Source: Geomonas oryzae (GTDB lineage Bacteria > Desulfobacterota > Desulfuromonadia > Geobacterales > Geobacteraceae). From it: a stretch of DNA of 64,000 nt. The DNA is taken from positions 248,001-312,000 of the forward strand of contig NZ_RAHW01000004.1 of the NCBI RefSeq assembly GCF_004117875.1. Direction: 5' to 3'. The notes under the pieces are model-generated. The model was not told the DNA's origin and made no database searches. It saw only the letters and a program-made list of their open reading frames with translations. Below are positions 42,967 through 51,531 of the stretch, one piece after another; position 1 is the first letter of the stretch; each line of letters begins with the position of its first letter. Made by a program: the position numbers and the translations under genes.

Positions 42967-43078
42967 ATCGTTCCTACGCTCCAGCGTGGGAACGCAAAGC
43001 CTCGGACGCTCCGGCGTCTGCTTAGGGGACGCTGGAGCGTCCCGAACGTGCGTTCCCACGGAGGACCGTAGGAACGAT
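42967..43078. repeat. MITE-like palindromic element, copy B
   Basis: A 112-bp second copy of the element at 20602-20712, with the same terminal inverted repeats (ATCGTTCCTACG / CGTAGGAACGAT) and internal hairpins. Differences cluster in the short loop between the two central hairpins and just after them. Confidence 0.85.
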
Positions 43079-43119
43079 CTTTAAAGGCGCCCACTCCCCG
43101 GAATTCCCGGATGAACCAA

Positions 43120-43157
43120 CAAAAAGGGGCAGGCGCCTTCCGGCACGCTGCCCCTTC
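43120..43157 (-). terminator. rho-independent terminator of cheW
   Basis: Read on the minus strand, AAGGGGCAG pairs with CTGCCCCTT and is followed by T5. Confidence 0.8.
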
Positions 43158-43178
43158 TCGTCGATGATCTGTCGCGAC

Positions 43179-43673
43179 TTACGCCGCCTGCCCCTCGATG
43201 TTCTGAACCAGCTCCAGCTCGCCGCTGGTGAAGACCTTGTCGATGTCGAGGATGATGATGAACTGTTCGTTGTGCTTACCCATCCCCTTGATGAAGTCGG
43301 TGTTGAGCTTGGTGCCGATGCGCGGCGGAGGCTCGATCTGGTCCGGCTCCAGGTCCATCACCTCCTGGACCGCGTCGGCCATCGCCCCCATGACCACCTT
43401 CTCGCCCTCGAGTTCCACCTCGACGATGATGACACAGGTGTTCACGGTCTGCTCCGCCATGGCCATGCCGAACTTCAGGCGAAGGTCGACGACGGGAACG
43501 ACGCTGCCGCGCAGGTTGATGACGCCGCGCATGTAGTCGGGGGTCTGCGGGACCTTGGTGATGGTGGTGAAATCCAGTACTTCGCGCACCTTGCCTATGT
43601 CCAGGGCGAACAGCTCGTTTTCGAGTTTGAAGGTGAGGTACTGCGTTGTTTCCGTGATAGTCTCGACCGCCAT
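43179..43673 (-). CDS. cheW: CheW chemotaxis coupling protein
   Basis: A 164-residue CheW domain protein that links chemoreceptors to the CheA kinase. Family hallmarks are YLTFKLENELFALDIGKVRE at the start, PDYMRGVINLRGSVVPVVDLR in the centre (NLRG is the receptor/CheA contact) and a C-terminal ILDIDKVFT. The ATG follows GAGAGAGGAG. It is divergent from the 44100 gene, next to the chemoreceptor gene, and probably serves it. Confidence 0.93.
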   Translation of the reverse strand: MAVETITETTQYLTFKLENELFALDIGKVREVLDFTTITKVPQTPDYMRGVINLRGSVVPVVDLRLKFGMAMAEQTVNTCVIIVEVELEGEKVVMGAMADAVQEVMDLEPDQIEPPPRIGTKLNTDFIKGMGKHNEQFIIILDIDKVFTSGELELVQNIEGQAA

Positions 43674-43825
43674 GTTTGCTCTCCTCTCTCAGTGTGAACT
43701 GTCGGTGCGTTCCGGTTACCAGTAACGACCAATCAGGGTGTGGTCCAACCGGGTCAGTCGGATTTACACTCCTGACCCATGCATAGTTATCGACAATTCA
43801 AGAGCTATGTTGAGGTAAAAAAAGA

Positions 43826-43845
43826 AGATTATACAGTTATAATCT
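43826..43845. promoter_or_regulatory. 20-bp dyad, operator candidate
   Basis: AGATTATA and TATAATCT form perfect 8-bp arms around CAGT, in the 426-bp gap between cheW and the 44100 gene. The right arm and following bases (TTATAATCTGCC) recur at 44052-44063, where they include a TATAAT that could be the -10 of the downstream gene. The rest of the gap shows no gene. Confidence 0.5.
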
Positions 43846-44099
43846 GCCCGGTCGGTCGTCTGTGACAGCCGGGAAGGGGGAGAACTTCTTCTGGGGCAAT
43901 CGGTTCCTGCTTGATGGATGTCTCAAAGCGAAGCCAATCGGGAATATTTCTTTTGGAGCCGTAGGCCTGTTGCACCGCCACGCCTTCCAAAGGCCTAGAC
44001 ATTATTGACGATTACGGGCATCATGTGCACCGGCTGAAAGAGCTGCTGCACTTATAATCTGCCTTTGGAGGCGGCGTTGCATAAACAGAGGAGGATGAA

Positions 44100-44567
44100 A
44101 TGGATGACACGATGAGAAGAAAGGACCGGCACCTCTCCGCGCAGGCCGCCAACGAGATCCTGACAAAGGGAAGCGTATGTCAGCTGGCGCTGGCGGTTCA
44201 GGGGGAGCCGTACCTGGTGACCATGAACTACGGCTACCGCGATTCCACCCTGTACTTCCACTGCGCCGGTGCGGGGAAGAAGCTGGAAATCATCGAGCAG
44301 AACAACCGGATCTGCTTCAGCGTGGTCGAACACGGGGCCGTGCTGCCGGCGGAGAAGCCATGCGACTTCACCATGAAGTACCGTAGCGTCGTAGGGTACG
44401 GCGCCGCGCGGGTGATCGACGGCTACCGGGAAAAGTGCGAGGCGCTCGGTATAATCATGGCCCAGTACGCCCCGGGTGAGAGCTTCGATTTCCCGGAGGC
44501 GACGCTGGCCGCGACGACGGTCTTCGCCGTGGACATCTCTTCCATGGCCGCCAAAAGCAACCACTGA
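44100..44567 (+). CDS. pyridoxamine 5'-phosphate oxidase-like flavin-binding protein (NimA-like)
   Basis: A 155-residue split-barrel flavoprotein: CQLALAVQGEPYLVTMNYGY at the start, TLYFHCAGAGKKLEIIEQNN (FMN-phosphate site) and YRSVVGYGAARVIDG later. This is the pattern of the NimA (5-nitroimidazole resistance) group of the PNPOx-like superfamily. The substrate is unknown. It has GAGGAGGA upstream. The butyrate kinase gene begins 19 bases after its stop, so the genes probably form one operon. Confidence 0.82.
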   Translation: MDDTMRRKDRHLSAQAANEILTKGSVCQLALAVQGEPYLVTMNYGYRDSTLYFHCAGAGKKLEIIEQNNRICFSVVEHGAVLPAEKPCDFTMKYRSVVGYGAARVIDGYREKCEALGIIMAQYAPGESFDFPEATLAATTVFAVDISSMAAKSNH

Positions 44568-44586
44568 CCCCACCAAAGAGGTCCTC

Positions 44587-45672
44587 ATGAACATCCTCGC
44601 CATCGATCCCGGCTCCACGTCGACCAAGGTAGGGGTGTGGCGCGCGGGGAAACTGGTCAAGGCGTCGATCGAGCATCCGCGCGGCGAGATCGAGAGCTTC
44701 CACAGCGTGATGGAGCAGCTTGATTACCGGATGGAGCGCCTGGCGCGGTACCTGCGTGAAAACGACGTGGACCGCTTGCCCTGGGACGCGGTGGTCGGGC
44801 GGGGCGGCCTGGTCCGTCCGGTGCCGAGCGGGGTCTACCTGGTGGAGGAGCCGCTCATCAAGGACCTGAAGGACGGGGTCAGCGGTGAGCATGCGGCCAA
44901 CCTCGGCGGGGTGATGGCCCACGCGGTTGCGGCATCCAAGGGTGTTCCCGCCTACGTGGTCGATCCACCGGTCATCGACGAGATGTGGCCGGTAGCGCGG
45001 CTCTCCGGCATGGCGGGCATCGAGCGGCGCAGCATGTTCCATGCGCTGAACCAGAAGGCGGTGGCGCGCGACGTGGCGCGGGAACTGGGCCGGGACTATG
45101 CGGAATTAAACCTCATCGTGGTGCACATGGGGGGCGGCATCACCGCGGGCGCGCACCGAAAGGGGCTCGTGGTCGATGTGAACAACGGCCTGAACGGTGA
45201 CGGACCGTTCTCCCCGGAGCGGACCGGGGGGCTCCCGGTGGTCGGCGTTCTCGAGCTCGTGGAGCGGGGTGCCTTCACCACCGGCGAGCTGAAGGGGATC
45301 GTGGCCCGCCGCGGCGGCGTCTACTCCTACCTGAACACGGTCGACATGCGCGAAGTGGAGGCGCGGGCGCAAGGGGGGGACGCCGAGGCGAGCCTCGTGC
45401 AGGAGGCGATGATCTACCAGATCGCCAAGGAGATCGGCGGGCTTGCCGCCGCGCTTTCCGGCGCGGTCGACGGCATCGTGCTGACCGGCGGGCTCGCTTT
45501 CGGTGCCGCCGTGGTGGAAGGGGTGCGCGAGAGGGTGGGGTTCATCGCCCCCGTCTTCGTGCGGCCGGGGGAGTTCGAGATCGAGGCGCTCGTCGACGGC
45601 GCACTCCGGGTCCTCTCCGGGACGGAGGCGGCGCGGCGCTACGCGGGAGGAACCGATGAAGATCGGGGCTAA
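44587..45672 (+). CDS. buk: butyrate kinase
   Basis: A 361-residue ASKHA acyl kinase that interconverts butyryl-phosphate and ADP with butyrate and ATP. ILAIDPGSTSTKVGVW is the phosphate-1 loop, VVHMGGGITAGAHRKG the phosphate-2 loop, and DGIVLTGGLAFGAAVVEGV the adenosine region. VVGRGGLVRPVPSGVYLV is typical of Buk rather than AckA. In Geobacter relatives it may act on branched or short-chain acyl phosphates. It overlaps the next gene by 17 bases; that gene supplies the acyl-phosphate partner enzyme. Confidence 0.9.
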   Translation: MNILAIDPGSTSTKVGVWRAGKLVKASIEHPRGEIESFHSVMEQLDYRMERLARYLRENDVDRLPWDAVVGRGGLVRPVPSGVYLVEEPLIKDLKDGVSGEHAANLGGVMAHAVAASKGVPAYVVDPPVIDEMWPVARLSGMAGIERRSMFHALNQKAVARDVARELGRDYAELNLIVVHMGGGITAGAHRKGLVVDVNNGLNGDGPFSPERTGGLPVVGVLELVERGAFTTGELKGIVARRGGVYSYLNTVDMREVEARAQGGDAEASLVQEAMIYQIAKEIGGLAAALSGAVDGIVLTGGLAFGAAVVEGVRERVGFIAPVFVRPGEFEIEALVDGALRVLSGTEAARRYAGGTDEDRG

Positions 45673-47140
45673 TCTGAGGGCGGTTCTCGCGGCGAAGAAA
45701 GTGGCGCAGGAAGAGGTGCGCGAGGCGCTCGGGTGGGATGCCGACACCCTGGACCGGGTGCTCTCGGACCGGCTCTCCCCCGGCATCTCGGAGCTTTTGC
45801 GGCTTGCCACCTGGCTCGGCGTCGGCATCTCGCGCCTCCTGGGCGAAGAGGAGGAACGCACCAGGCGGGCGGTGAAGACCGGCAGGAACGAACGGGTCGG
45901 CGTGGACCGGCGCGAGTTTCTCCACTACGAAAGCCTGGCGCACGCCTTTGCGGGACGCCACATCGAGCCTTTCGTGGTCGACCTGTACCGCGCCCAGGCC
46001 GCTCCGGAGGTGAGCCGCCACCCCGGCGAGGAGTTCCTCTTCGTCCTCTCCGGCACGCTGCAGGTCACCGTGGACGGGGAGGTCTTTCACCTGGAGGAGG
46101 GGGACTCGCTCTACTTCGACTCGGTGCTCCCCCACGCGCTGTTACCCCTGAGCGAGCAGTGCCGGATGGTCGCCGCGTTCTACAAGGGGGAGTCCATGCT
46201 GCAGCTCACCAAGGGGCACGGCATGAAGAGCGTGATCGAGGCGGCAAGGCTCGCCCCGCGCCGCAGCCTGGTGCTCGTCTCTCCCGACGCCGCCTCGATG
46301 AAGGCGGTCAACAAGGGGATCGAGGAAGGGATCCTGGAGCGGGTTTTCCTGGTGGGGGACCCCGCGCGGGTGCGCGAGAGCTGCGCATCGCTTCTCATCT
46401 TCGAGAAGCAGTACCGGTTCGTCCCGGTCGTGGGCGACGACGCCGAGCGCGAGGCGGCCCGCCGCGGCGTCGAACTCATCGCCTCCGGCACGGGAGACCT
46501 CCTGATGAAGGGGGCGCTCAACACCGCAGTCCTCATGAAGGCGGTGCTCTCCAAAAAGGAGGGGATCGGCACCGGCAGGCGGCTCTCCAACGTGAGCATC
46601 TTCGAGCTCCCCGGCGTCGAGCGTCTCATCTTCCTCACCGACCCCGCCATCAACCCCGAGCTCTTCGCGCACCAGGAGGCGTCTTCAGCCATCGACATCA
46701 TCGACAACGCGGTCCAGGTGGCGCGCGCCCTCGGCGTCGAACGCCCCAAGGTGGCGCTTCTCGAGGCGAACGAGGTCCCCTCCGAGAACATCCCGACCAC
46801 ACTCCTCGAAAAGGAGCTCTCGAACCGGGAGTGGGACAACGCCGAGGTGAGCGGCCCGCTCTCCTACGACCTGGCACTCTACCCCGACGCGGTGGCGAAG
46901 AAGGGGCTTCAAGGGAACCCAGTGGCCGGCCGCGCGGACATCATCGTCGTCCCGCACATCTCCGGGGGGAACTTCCTCTACAAGAGCTGGGTCTTCACCA
47001 TGGGAGCGGAGGTCGCCAACGTGGTGCTCGGTGCCAAGGCCCCCATCATCCTCACCTCCAGAAGCGACAGCGACCTCACCAAGTTCCTCACCATCTGCGC
47101 GAGCTCGCTCTACAGCCACTACCTGCAGCGGACGGCCTAA
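45656..47140 (+). CDS. fusion: XRE helix-turn-helix + cupin + phosphate butyryltransferase
   Basis: A 494-residue three-domain protein. Residues 1-65 are an XRE-like HTH (LRAVLAAKKVAQEEVREALG, LLRLATWLGVGISRLLG). Residues about 100-178 are a cupin (HPGEEFLFVLSGTLQVTVDG, HLEEGDSLYFDSVLPHALLP). Residues about 190-494 are a complete phosphotransbutyrylase/PTA domain with SGTGDLLMKGALNTAVLMKA, LPGVERLIFLTDPAINP and APIILTSRSDS. Phosphotransbutyrylase exchanges CoA and phosphate on acyl-CoA and feeds butyrate kinase. The N-terminal half has the architecture of XRE-cupin regulators such as PuuR-type proteins. The ATG at 45656 follows GGGAGG. The frame has no break between domains, so the fusion appears real. 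Confidence 0.88.
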   Translation: MKIGANLRAVLAAKKVAQEEVREALGWDADTLDRVLSDRLSPGISELLRLATWLGVGISRLLGEEEERTRRAVKTGRNERVGVDRREFLHYESLAHAFAGRHIEPFVVDLYRAQAAPEVSRHPGEEFLFVLSGTLQVTVDGEVFHLEEGDSLYFDSVLPHALLPLSEQCRMVAAFYKGESMLQLTKGHGMKSVIEAARLAPRRSLVLVSPDAASMKAVNKGIEEGILERVFLVGDPARVRESCASLLIFEKQYRFVPVVGDDAEREAARRGVELIASGTGDLLMKGALNTAVLMKAVLSKKEGIGTGRRLSNVSIFELPGVERLIFLTDPAINPELFAHQEASSAIDIIDNAVQVARALGVERPKVALLEANEVPSENIPTTLLEKELSNREWDNAEVSGPLSYDLALYPDAVAKKGLQGNPVAGRADIIVVPHISGGNFLYKSWVFTMGAEVANVVLGAKAPIILTSRSDSDLTKFLTICASSLYSHYLQRTA

Positions 47141-47229
47141 GGGGCGGGAATCGGTCGCTTTTCCCGTTTGCCTTGTCGCTCTCGGCCGGGTATGCTAATG
47201 AACGTCCTGACCACGACGGGAGAAAAGCC

Positions 47230-47991
47230 ATGCCCACCACCCCTCTCATCATCGGCCACCGCGGCGCCTCCCGCGACGCACCCGAGAACACCCTCGCCTC
47301 GTTCCGCCTCGCCTTCGCACAGGGTGCCGACGGCATCGAGGCCGACTTCCGCCTCACCCGCGACGGCAGGATCGTCTGCCTGCACGACGCCGGGCTCGCC
47401 CGTACCGCCGGGAGCGACCTCACCGTCGCCGGATCGACCCTCGCCGAACTGGAGCGTCTCGACCTTGGGGGATGGAAGGGGGATACCTGGTGCGGCGAGC
47501 GCATCCCGACCCTCGCCGCCGCGCTCGCGCTCCTTCCCTCCGGCAAAAAGCTCTTCATAGAGATAAAGTGCGGCGCCGAGATCATCGAGGAGCTGGCGCT
47601 CGACCTAGAACGCGCCGCTGTTTCGCCGGAGGCGATCCGCTTTTTGACCTTCGACCGCAACCTCGTCATATCGCTGAAAGAGCGGCTCCCCGCCTTCCGT
47701 ACCTGCTGGCTGTGCGATTACCGCTGGCGCGGGGCGTGGCACCCTTCGCAGGGCGAGGTGCTGGCGACCCTCGAAGAGATCGGCGCCGACGGCCTTGCCA
47801 GCAGGGACCGCGCCATCCTGGACGCCCCCTTCGTCCGGCAACTGCGCGACCGGGGGCTCGAGCTCCACGTCTGGACCGTGGACGCCGCCCGCGCCGCCGA
47901 AAGGCTCTGCGCTCTCGGCGTCGACTCCATCATGACCAACCGCCCCGGTTGGCTGAGGGGCGCTCTAACGCGCCGGGTGGAACGATCATGA
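47230..47991 (+). CDS. glycerophosphodiester phosphodiesterase
   Basis: A 253-residue TIM-barrel GDPD. The N-terminal signature IIGHRGASRDAPENTLASF carries the catalytic His and the metal Glu. GIEADFRLTRDGRIVCLHDAG carries E, D and the second His, and FIEIKCG the third acidic ligand. It hydrolyses glycerophosphodiesters to glycerol-3-phosphate and an alcohol in phospholipid turnover. No signal peptide, so it is cytoplasmic. Its stop overlaps the acyltransferase-hydrolase start (ATGA), linking it to lipid metabolism. Confidence 0.92.
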   Translation: MPTTPLIIGHRGASRDAPENTLASFRLAFAQGADGIEADFRLTRDGRIVCLHDAGLARTAGSDLTVAGSTLAELERLDLGGWKGDTWCGERIPTLAAALALLPSGKKLFIEIKCGAEIIEELALDLERAAVSPEAIRFLTFDRNLVISLKERLPAFRTCWLCDYRWRGAWHPSQGEVLATLEEIGADGLASRDRAILDAPFVRQLRDRGLELHVWTVDAARAAERLCALGVDSIMTNRPGWLRGALTRRVERS

Positions 47992-50189
47992 ACCGCAAGG
48001 CCTATCTAGCCACCGGCCGGATGATCGCCATGCTGCAGGGGTTCTCCAAGCTGCGCGTGAACGTGCACGGCAATGAGAACATCCCCGACGGGGCGGTCAT
48101 CTTCGTGGTGAACCACTTCACCCGCATCGAGACGGTGCTTCTCCCCTACCATATCCACCGCCTGACCCGCGTGCCGGTCTGGTCGCTCGCCGACGCCTCG
48201 CTCTTCTCGGGACCGCTTGCGCGCTTTCTCGACCTGATGGGGGCTGTCTCCACGAAAAATCCCGACCGCGACCGGGTCATGGTGAAGACCCTCCTGACCG
48301 GCGAGGCGAGTTGGATCGTCTTCCCCGAGGGGAGGATGGTGAAGGACAAGGAGCTCTTCAGAAAGCGCGTGCTCCTTCCCTCGAGCGGGGTGCGCCCGCG
48401 CTCGGGGGCGGCGACCCTCGCGCTGCGCACCGAGTTCTACCGTCAGCGCATGCTGAGGCTGCAGCAGTCGGCCCCGGATGAGGTGGCGCGCCTGCAGGGG
48501 ATGTTCCAGCTTCCAGGACTTGCCCCCCTTGCCAAGGGGCCTTGCCACATCGTGCCGGTGAACATCACCTACTATCCCCTGAGGGCAAGGGAGAACGCCC
48601 TGAGCAGGCTCTCCGAGCTCTTCCTCTCGGACGCCTCGCCGCGCTTGAAGGAGGAGATCCTCACCGAGGGGAGCATGCTCCTTTCCGGGGTGGACATCGA
48701 CATCCGTTTCGGCAGGGCCATCGACCCCTCCGCCTACCTCACGAGCAGGGAGATCGAGGCGGACATCCTCTCCACGGCGAGTTACGGCTTCGACGATCAG
48801 CTCCCCTCGCTGCCGGAAATGAAGCGGCAGGCGAACCGACTCGTGCAGCGCTGCATGAGCAGCATCTACGACCTCACCACGGTGAACCACGACCACCTGT
48901 TCGCCTCCCTGCTTCGGGCCTACCCATTTCTGAGCATCAACGAGGACGATTTCCGCCGCCGGGTTTTCCTGCTCGCGACGCAGTGCCTGCAGGAGACCAC
49001 CTGCCATTTGCACCAAAGCTTAAGGACCGGGCAGGTTCCCCTTTTGACCGACGACCGCTACCACAAGTACCGCGAGTTCAGCGAACTCGCCATCGAGAAG
49101 GGGGTGGCGGTGCGCCGTGACGGGGCGCTCGTGAAGGACAGGAGCAAGTTCTCGGCCCCCTTCGAGATGCAGCGTGCGCGGATCGACAACCCGCTCGGGG
49201 TCATCGCCAACGAGGTGCTCCCGCTCACCACGCTGCAGCGCGAGGTGCACCTCATGGCATGGCATCCCGCGTGGCTCGTGCGCAGGAGGGTGGCGGCACT
49301 GCTCGAGGAGCAGGCGCTCGAGCAATACCGGGAGGATTACGCAACCTTCTTCAGGGAAGGGGAGAGCAAGGGGGTCGAGGTCGGCGCACCCGCCCTTTTG
49401 GAAGGAAGATCGCGCGCCTTGGGCGTGGTGCTCGTGCACGGCCTCCTCTCGGTTCCGGCGCAGATGATGGAGCTCGCCCGCTACCTGCAGGGAAAAGGGG
49501 TCTGGGTCTACCTGGTGCGCCTGAAGGGGCACGGCACCTCTCCGGAGGACCTCGCCCGGCGCAGCGGCGGCGATTGGGTGGAGTCGGTGGATCTGGGCTA
49601 CGCCCTCATGAGCACCATCTGCGACCGCGTCGTGGTGGGGGGGTTCTCCTTCGGCGGCGGCGTGGCGCTTGATTGTGCCGGTCGGATCGGCAAGACGGCC
49701 GGCGTCTTCGCAGTCTGCCCGCCGCAGCGGCTCCTCGACGTCTCCTCCCGCTTCGCCCCCGCAGTCACCGTCTGGAACCGCGTCATGGACGTCTTCAGTT
49801 ACCAGTGGGCGAAGAAGGAGTTCGTCGAGAGCGTCCCGGAGCGGCCGGAATTGAACTACGCACGCATACCGGTCGCCGCGCTGCGGGCGATGGAGCGTTT
49901 CATGGCCGAGCTGGAGCCGAGGCTCGCGGCGATCGGTGCGCCGGCCCTGGTGCTGCAGGCGGAGGGGGACCCGGTGGTCGATCCGCGCGGCTCGCAGCGT
50001 CTGTTCGAGATGCTCGGCAGCACACGGAAGAGTTATCGGCGCTTCCCCCTTGAGCGCCACGGCATACTGGCCGGCGAAGGGGCGGGCGAGGTGCACGCTG
50101 CGGTGTGGGAGTTTATCGAAGGGATCATGACGGGTGGCGTAGAGGCGCCAAGGCCGGCACCGGTGCGGGACCCCGCCCGGGCGAAGTAG
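47988..50189 (+). CDS. fusion: PlsC-like acyltransferase + alpha/beta hydrolase
   Basis: A 733-residue protein. The N-terminal part (about 15-300) is a glycerolipid-type acyltransferase: FVVNHFTRIETVLLP is the block I region, with HX4E in place of the usual HX4D, and IVFPEGRMVKD is block III. A helical middle region (about 300-460) contains no recognised motif. The C-terminal part (about 470-715) is a serine hydrolase: VLVHGLLSVP (oxyanion loop), GFSFGGGVAL (nucleophile Ser), a QAEGDPVVDP loop (Asp) and ERHGI (His). The combination suggests that acyl groups are moved between lipids or released, but the substrate is unknown. It is coupled to the GDPD gene upstream. Confidence 0.82.
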   Translation: MNRKAYLATGRMIAMLQGFSKLRVNVHGNENIPDGAVIFVVNHFTRIETVLLPYHIHRLTRVPVWSLADASLFSGPLARFLDLMGAVSTKNPDRDRVMVKTLLTGEASWIVFPEGRMVKDKELFRKRVLLPSSGVRPRSGAATLALRTEFYRQRMLRLQQSAPDEVARLQGMFQLPGLAPLAKGPCHIVPVNITYYPLRARENALSRLSELFLSDASPRLKEEILTEGSMLLSGVDIDIRFGRAIDPSAYLTSREIEADILSTASYGFDDQLPSLPEMKRQANRLVQRCMSSIYDLTTVNHDHLFASLLRAYPFLSINEDDFRRRVFLLATQCLQETTCHLHQSLRTGQVPLLTDDRYHKYREFSELAIEKGVAVRRDGALVKDRSKFSAPFEMQRARIDNPLGVIANEVLPLTTLQREVHLMAWHPAWLVRRRVAALLEEQALEQYREDYATFFREGESKGVEVGAPALLEGRSRALGVVLVHGLLSVPAQMMELARYLQGKGVWVYLVRLKGHGTSPEDLARRSGGDWVESVDLGYALMSTICDRVVVGGFSFGGGVALDCAGRIGKTAGVFAVCPPQRLLDVSSRFAPAVTVWNRVMDVFSYQWAKKEFVESVPERPELNYARIPVAALRAMERFMAELEPRLAAIGAPALVLQAEGDPVVDPRGSQRLFEMLGSTRKSYRRFPLERHGILAGEGAGEVHAAVWEFIEGIMTGGVEAPRPAPVRDPARAK

Positions 50190-50202
50190 AGGTTTTCAAC
50201 TC

Positions 50203-50817
50203 ATGGAAAAAACGCGTGATTGCAAAGATATGCTGCAAAGCAGGCACTGGATCTTCGATCTCGACGGTACCCTCACCGTCGCCATCCACGATTTCGCCCA
50301 CATAAGGAGCGTGCTGGGGGTCCCGGAGGGGAGCGACATCCTGGGGCATCTGGACGCCCTTCCCGAAGGGGAGGCGGCGCGGGCCCGGGCCATCCTGCAG
50401 GCGATCGAGGAAGAGCTGGCGGGGCGGACCGAGCCGGCCGAGGGGGCGCTGGAGCTTGTCGAGCTCCTGCACGGCCGCGGCACCCGGATGGGGGTGCTGA
50501 CCAGGAACACCAGGGAGAACGCGCTGGCCACGCTCGACCGTATCGGCCTCATCCCCTACATCGCGGCGGAGGACGTCCTAGGCAGGGAGGATGCCCTGAC
50601 GAAGCCCGACCCCGACGGCATCTACAAACTCGCGTGCCGCTGGGGGGTACCCCCAGCGGCACTGGTAATGGTAGGCGATTACGCCTTCGATCTTCTCACC
50701 GGCCGCGCTGCCGGGGCCGGCACCATCCATGTCGATCCCGCGCGCACCTTCCGCTGGCCCGAGCTCACCGACCTCGCGGTCGGGAGCCTCGCGGAGCTCG
50801 CGCTCGCGCTGCGTTAG
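50203..50817 (+). CDS. HAD-superfamily phosphatase (Gph-like)
   Basis: A 204-residue HAD subfamily IA hydrolase. Motif I is WIFDLDGTLT (nucleophile Asp and acid/base Asp), motif II GVLTRNTREN, motif III the K in LTKPDPDG and motif IV MVGDYAFDLLTGRAAG. The small helical cap between motifs I and II matches phosphoglycolate-phosphatase-like members. The substrate is not evident. It follows the acyltransferase gene by 13 bases in the same operon. Confidence 0.88.
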   Translation: MEKTRDCKDMLQSRHWIFDLDGTLTVAIHDFAHIRSVLGVPEGSDILGHLDALPEGEAARARAILQAIEEELAGRTEPAEGALELVELLHGRGTRMGVLTRNTRENALATLDRIGLIPYIAAEDVLGREDALTKPDPDGIYKLACRWGVPPAALVMVGDYAFDLLTGRAAGAGTIHVDPARTFRWPELTDLAVGSLAELALALR

Positions 50818-51386
50818 GCAAGTCCCTCCAGTTCGTGGTCCGCTATCTGCACGATCTCGTCGTAAATGGCCAGCATGACGTGCAGGTCGCACCACTTCTT
50901 CGTCATGTTCCTTACCAGGTAGACGCCGTTCACGAGCGTCCCGGAGAGGAGGGCAATCCCCAAGGGGCGCTGCTCGTCGACCGAGATGAGGAAACAGGCG
51001 TAGACCGCGATGAAGAGCATGGAGAAAAGCCATGCCACTTCCGGTCCCTTGAACGGGTTCAACATCACCTTGGTCAGGTCGATGTAATAGCGGGTGAGCC
51101 CGCGCACGCGGCGCATGCACTCGATGATCCCTTCGCTGTGTTCCTTCAGGTAGAGGCTCGCCAGAAAATGGGTGATCGCCAGCTCCTTTCCCTTCGCCAT
51201 CCGTTCCTCTACGTACATGCTGATCGCTTCGTCCACGCTCTCTTTGCTCATGGCTGCCACCTCCGGATGTACCGGCGCCCCCTGTTCCAGTCCTTCCGGG
51301 GAATTGAAGACCCCCTTGATCCTGTAGGGAAACGAGCTTTGTGTACCCATTTGCTGCGCTTTCACATAATGAAAAATATCGTTCAT
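50814..51386 (-). CDS. membrane protein of unknown function
   Basis: A 190-residue protein with a helical N-terminal region (about 1-115, with MSKESVDEAISMYVEERMAK) and two membrane helices (WLFSMLFIAVYACFLIS and LGIALLSGTLVNGVYLV) near the C-terminus. I recognise no family. The ATG at 51386 is used; a GTG eleven codons upstream is also open, and neither has a strong Shine-Dalgarno. Its stop overlaps the convergent HAD gene by four bases. Confidence 0.6.
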   Translation of the reverse strand: MNDIFHYVKAQQMGTQSSFPYRIKGVFNSPEGLEQGAPVHPEVAAMSKESVDEAISMYVEERMAKGKELAITHFLASLYLKEHSEGIIECMRRVRGLTRYYIDLTKVMLNPFKGPEVAWLFSMLFIAVYACFLISVDEQRPLGIALLSGTLVNGVYLVRNMTKKWCDLHVMLAIYDEIVQIADHELEGLA

Positions 51387-51442
51387 AAGCCGCACGCTGT
51401 CAACAGTGCGTTGCTCCACTTATCGGCTGCTCCACGCTTTTG

Positions 51443-51472
51443 TTGACAACGATCCGTCTCCTGCCGTACTCT
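51443..51472 (+). promoter_or_regulatory. possible sigma-70 promoter of rsgA
   Basis: A perfect TTGACA (51443-51448) is followed after 18 bases by TACTCT (51467-51472); the start codon is at 51532. Confidence 0.5.
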
Positions 51473-51531
51473 CGGGCTCGGCCCGGGCGGGAAAGCCGGG
51501 ACAACCGCCCGAAACGGCGCACTGGAGGGGT

